Assembly (NCBI GenBank): GCA_016220085.1
Contig: JACRIN010000066.1
Coordinates: 1 to 34,524, forward strand
DNA length: 34,524 nucleotides
DNA from: Planctomycetota bacterium
Lineage (GTDB): Bacteria; Planctomycetota; UBA1135; GCA-002686595
Reading direction: 5' to 3'
Position numbers and translations under genes: made by a program. Shown here piece after piece: positions 31,917-34,524 of the stretch; the stretch's first letter is position 1, and each line of letters begins with the position of its first letter. The notes under the pieces are model-generated. The model did not search any database. It was not told where the DNA came from and was given only the letters and a program-made list of their open reading frames with translations.

Positions 31917-32780
31917 CTACACCAGCACGAACCGCTTGCCGTCGCGCACGAGCCGCCCGAACGCGTGCTCGGCGTCGTGATAGAAGAGCCCGAGCCATCC
32001 GCGCTCCGCCGCCCGCGCGAGCCACGTCGAACGCATCGCGAACGAGCGCGCGACGTCGATGTCGAACGCCATGATGTACGCGGGCTGGATGTGGTGCGTC
32101 GTCGGCACGACGTCGGACCAGAAGATCGCGCAGTCGCTCGACTCTTCGTCGCCGAGCGTGATCACCGCGACGCCGTCGGAGTGGCCGCCGAGCACGTGCG
32201 CGTGGAGGCCTGGGAGCAGCTCGCGATCGCCTTCGTAGCCTTCGAGCACGCGCGCGACGAGCAGCGGCTCGACGTCCTCGCGCCGATAGCTCGCGCGCCG
32301 CACGTGGTCGGGCGAGAGCGCGTTCGCGATCTCGATCTTTGGCGCGAAGTAGCGAGCGCGCGGAAAGCGCGGAACGAGCGCGTCACCGCGACGCGCGACC
32401 GCCGCGCCGAAGTGGTCCCAATGACAATGCGTCGCGACGACGTGCGTGACGTCCTCGGGTGCGACGCCGGCGAGCGCGAGCGAGCTCTCCAGCGACTGCT
32501 CGGTCTCGATCCGATAGATCCGGCGGCCCTTTTCGTCCCAGCGGTCGCCGAGACCGCATTCGACGAGCAGGGTGTGCCCGTCCCGTTGCGCGAGGAACGG
32601 TCGGATCGCGATCGCGATCGAGTTGTCGGCGTCCGGCGGCGTCAGCTTCTCCCACAACGGCTTCGGCACGACTCCCCACATCCCGCCGCCGTCGAGGCGC
32701 ATGCGACCGTCGGTGAGCGGCGTGATGCGCCACCCGCCGATCTCGACCGTGCGCTCCCGCTTTATCGCTCGTGCATCCAC
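31917..32780 (-). CDS. MBL-fold metallo-hydrolase
   Basis: The product has 287 residues from a GTG at 32780; the ATG nearby is out of frame. The zinc motif THCHWDH (117-123) matches H-x-H-x-D-H. Further metal ligands are expected in GGHSDG, SDVVPTTHH and FYHDAEHAFGR, so both sites appear complete. The overall layout resembles the lactonase-like branch of the MBL fold (AHL lactonase relatives), and the lack of a signal peptide suggests a cytoplasmic enzyme. The substrate cannot be told. It lies 43 bases after the sulfatase-superfamily gene, on the same strand. Confidence 0.9.
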   Translation of the reverse strand: MDARAIKRERTVEIGGWRITPLTDGRMRLDGGGMWGVVPKPLWEKLTPPDADNSIAIAIRPFLAQRDGHTLLVECGLGDRWDEKGRRIYRIETEQSLESSLALAGVAPEDVTHVVATHCHWDHFGAAVARRGDALVPRFPRARYFAPKIEIANALSPDHVRRASYRREDVEPLLVARVLEGYEGDRELLPGLHAHVLGGHSDGVAVITLGDEESSDCAIFWSDVVPTTHHIQPAYIMAFDIDVARSFAMRSTWLARAAERGWLGLFYHDAEHAFGRLVRDGKRFVLV

Positions 32781-32823
32781 GCAGCCATGCGAACACCGCG
32801 CGCCGCGAGCGTCAAGCTCGCGC

Positions 32824-34278
32824 TCAATAGCCGAGCTCTTCCAACGCCGCCTTGGCGTCGGGATCGTCCGAGAGCTTCGCTTCGCCCCAGAGCGCGCGGC
32901 CGCGAACCTTGCGCCAATTCGCGAGCGCGCGACTGAACGTCTCCGCGCGCTGCGGCTCTTGCTTCGACAGATCGTGCGCGCCGAACGGATCGCGCGCGAA
33001 GTCGAAGAGCGCGTGCCCGTGCGCGGACTCGACGAAATGCCACGAGCCGTCGATCAACGAGAATTCCTCGCCCGAAAAGCGCGGCGGGATCCACTCGGTC
33101 ATGTCGTGGCGCCGACTGATCATGGGCGCGGACGCGATCGTGCCGCCCACGAGCAGCGGCGAGAGCGAACGGCCGCCGAACGGAGGCGCGCACGGAGCTC
33201 CGAGCAGCTCGAGCAGCGTCGGCAGGAAATCGAGCGTGCTGACGACCTCGGGGTGGACGCCGGGAGCGACGGGCGAGCTCGCGTCCGGCAGGCGCAGCAC
33301 GAACGGGATGTTGAGCTCGCGCCGGTGCAGGAACTCGCCGTGGTCGAACGCGTAGCCGTGCGTCGCGACGAGCTCGTCGAGCGTCTCGCCGTGATCGGAC
33401 GTGACGACGACCAGCGTCCGCGCGAGCACGCCCGACGCGCGCAGCTCGTCGAGCAACAGCCCGAGCTCCGCGTCCGCGTACGCGATCTCCGCCTCGTACG
33501 CGAGCGCGGTCGCCGCGAGCCCGTCGCTCGCGAGCTCCGCGGGCGGCTTGATGAAACCGCAGTCGACCCGCGGATCGGTCGCGAACGCGCCCGCGGGAGC
33601 GCCGACTTGCGCGCGCGCCGCGTCGCCGAGCGCGTCGTTCGGCGGGTCGTACGGCGCGTGCGCATCGTAGAAGTGCACGAAGCAGAAGAAGCGCTCGCTG
33701 GCGTGCTCGGCGAGCCACTTCGCCGCCTCCTTGCGGACCGGCGCGGCGCGGCGCTCAGGACGCTTGCGCGGACCCTGGTAGACGTCGAAGCCCTGGTTCA
33801 AGCCGAACTGCGCGTCGAGCGGCACCGCCCCGACGAACGCGCCGGTCGCGAAGCCCGCGGCTTTCAAGCGCTCGGCGAGCGTGTTCGCTTCGCTCGGCAC
33901 GACCTGCAGGTTGCGCAGCACGCCGAGCTCGAGCGGGTGCAACGACGTGAACATCGAAGCGTGCGACGGCAGCGTCGTTGGCATCGGCGTGTACGCGTTG
34001 ACGAAGCGATGCCCCTCCGCCGCGAGGCGATCGAGGTTCGGCGTCGTCGGCCGCGAGTGGCCGTAGCACGAGAGTCGATCGGCGCGCGTGGTGTCGAGAC
34101 TGACGAAGAGCAGGTTCGTGTCCGCGGGCAGCACCAAACGCGGCCGTGAGCCCGGCGCGTTCGCCGTCGAGCTCCCGAGGTCGCCGCTCGGCGCGCCCGG
34201 CGAACTCGGCGCGGGCTCCGAAGGCGCGCACGCGGCGAGCCACGCGATCACGAACGACCCGAACGCGCCACGGAACAT
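32824..34278 (-). CDS. Sulfatase-superfamily lipoprotein with a non-sulfatase nucleophile
   Basis: The product has 484 residues. The ATG at 34278 opens a lipoprotein signal ending LAAC (Cys17), then a Ser/Pro-rich linker. The alkaline-phosphatase-like core has NLLFVSLDTTRADRLSCYG (55-73), TSDHGETLDE and a sulfatase-like C-terminus. At the nucleophile, sulfatases read C/S-x-P-S-R, but this protein reads T-L-P-S-H (102-106). The second Asp of the usual D-D metal pair is Thr63. A Thr nucleophile is known in phosphotransferases and phosphodiesterases of the superfamily, so a sulfatase name would be misleading. The start is 28 bases after the upstream acyl-CoA dehydrogenase stop. Confidence 0.9.
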   Translation of the reverse strand: MFRGAFGSFVIAWLAACAPSEPAPSSPGAPSGDLGSSTANAPGSRPRLVLPADTNLLFVSLDTTRADRLSCYGHSRPTTPNLDRLAAEGHRFVNAYTPMPTTLPSHASMFTSLHPLELGVLRNLQVVPSEANTLAERLKAAGFATGAFVGAVPLDAQFGLNQGFDVYQGPRKRPERRAAPVRKEAAKWLAEHASERFFCFVHFYDAHAPYDPPNDALGDAARAQVGAPAGAFATDPRVDCGFIKPPAELASDGLAATALAYEAEIAYADAELGLLLDELRASGVLARTLVVVTSDHGETLDELVATHGYAFDHGEFLHRRELNIPFVLRLPDASSPVAPGVHPEVVSTLDFLPTLLELLGAPCAPPFGGRSLSPLLVGGTIASAPMISRRHDMTEWIPPRFSGEEFSLIDGSWHFVESAHGHALFDFARDPFGAHDLSKQEPQRAETFSRALANWRKVRGRALWGEAKLSDDPDAKAALEELGY

Positions 34279-34306
34279 CGCAGTCGGTCCGTCGCGCGCC
34301 CTGGAC

Positions 34307-34524
34307 TCAACCGCCGCGCAGGATGTTGCGCGCGATCACGATGCGTTGCACTTCGCTCGTGCCTTCGCCGATCACGCAGAGCTTGGCGTCGCGCCACATC
34401 CGCTCGACCGGATACTCGCGGCTGTAGCCGTAGCCGCCGTAGATCTGGATCGCGTCGTACGTGACCTTCATCGCGGTCTCGGACGCTGAAAGCTTCGCCA
34501 TCGCCGCCTCCTTCGAGTACGGCA
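34307..34524 (-). CDS. Acyl-CoA dehydrogenase, C-terminal fragment (cut by window edge)
   Basis: About 71 codons are visible, ending at the TGA at 34307-34309; the front lies beyond the window. The sequence [20 protein letters not shown], then [18 protein letters not shown] and [18 protein letters not shown], is the strongly conserved C-terminal helix bundle of acyl-CoA dehydrogenases. It includes the Q-I-Y-G-G-Y-G-Y loop near FAD and the E-G-T-S-E motif that often carries the catalytic base in this family. The enzyme introduces the alpha,beta double bond in acyl-CoA, with electrons passed to ETF. It is likely cotranscribed with the sulfatase-superfamily and MBL genes. Confidence 0.95.
   Translation of the reverse strand, partial: PYSKEAAMAKLSASETAMKVTYDAIQIYGGYGYSREYPVERMWRDAKLCVIGEGTSEVQRIVIARNILRGG

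Noticed and set aside
1..34524. CRISPR arrays, tRNA/rRNA genes, insertion sequences, prophage
   Set aside because: No regularly spaced direct repeats, no tRNA cloverleaf or rRNA sequence, and no transposase or integrase motifs were recognised.

Overview
The window is about 34.5 kb of very GC-rich bacterial chromosome. Its gene content points to a member of the Planctomycetota, probably a deep-branching lineage. The indicators are a double-domain DUF1080 lipoprotein, two Tat-exported Gfo/Idh/MocA oxidoreductases, a sulfatase-superfamily lipoprotein, a Ser/Thr kinase with a TPR tail next to an ECF sigma factor, two very large carboxypeptidase-regulatory-like membrane proteins, and a secreted beta-helix protein carrying a DCNGNG..D..D-type calcium-binding segment. 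This assignment is inferred from families only. I see no rRNA, tRNA, CRISPR array, phage module or transposase.

Left edge (1-2413): a membrane-anchored coiled-coil/TPR protein runs off the window on the minus strand. Its codon use is less GC-biased than that of its neighbours, and a promoterless 3' gene remnant lies beside it. This looks like an accessory or rearranged segment. Region 2414-4943 (+): two lipoproteins, one CARDB-like and one with two DUF1080 domains. Region 4944-9475 (-): an ECF sigma factor fused in one polypeptide to a transmembrane helix and a long series of carboxypeptidase-regulatory-like repeats, then a short beta-propeller-like fragment and a HAF-repeat secreted protein.

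Region 9683-14187 (-): a run reading Gfo/Idh/MocA (Tat lipoprotein), ApbE flavin transferase, second Gfo/Idh/MocA (Tat), and a four-helix membrane protein with one CxxCH haem motif. The last three are joined by ATGA stop/start overlaps, which suggests one extracytoplasmic redox unit. A divergent beta-helix protein (14521-17193) has a candidate ECF-type promoter. Region 17212-21577: an ECF sigma factor coupled by a GTGA overlap to a GNAT acetyltransferase, divergent from a 1001-residue Ser/Thr kinase with TPRs.

Region 21745-30272 (-): an apparent seven-gene run, in transcription order a divergent sigma-like protein, a TPR-like protein, a very small secreted protein, a 1083-residue carboxypeptidase-regulatory-like protein, a GT-C-type membrane glycosyltransferase, a BtuF-like metal/corrinoid receptor without a signal peptide, and a GspG-like membrane protein. 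It resembles an unfused version of the sigma/regulatory-repeat pairing seen at 4944-7712. Region 30434-31839 (+): a DinB-like protein and a Cys-motif membrane protein. Right edge (-): the C-terminus of an acyl-CoA dehydrogenase, a sulfatase-superfamily lipoprotein lacking the sulfatase cysteine, and an MBL-fold hydrolase.

The most unusual content is the sigma::membrane::repeat fusion with its operon-encoded analogue, and the ApbE/Gfo-Idh/CxxCH unit. Many long open frames on opposite strands are GC-driven shadows and are left out.
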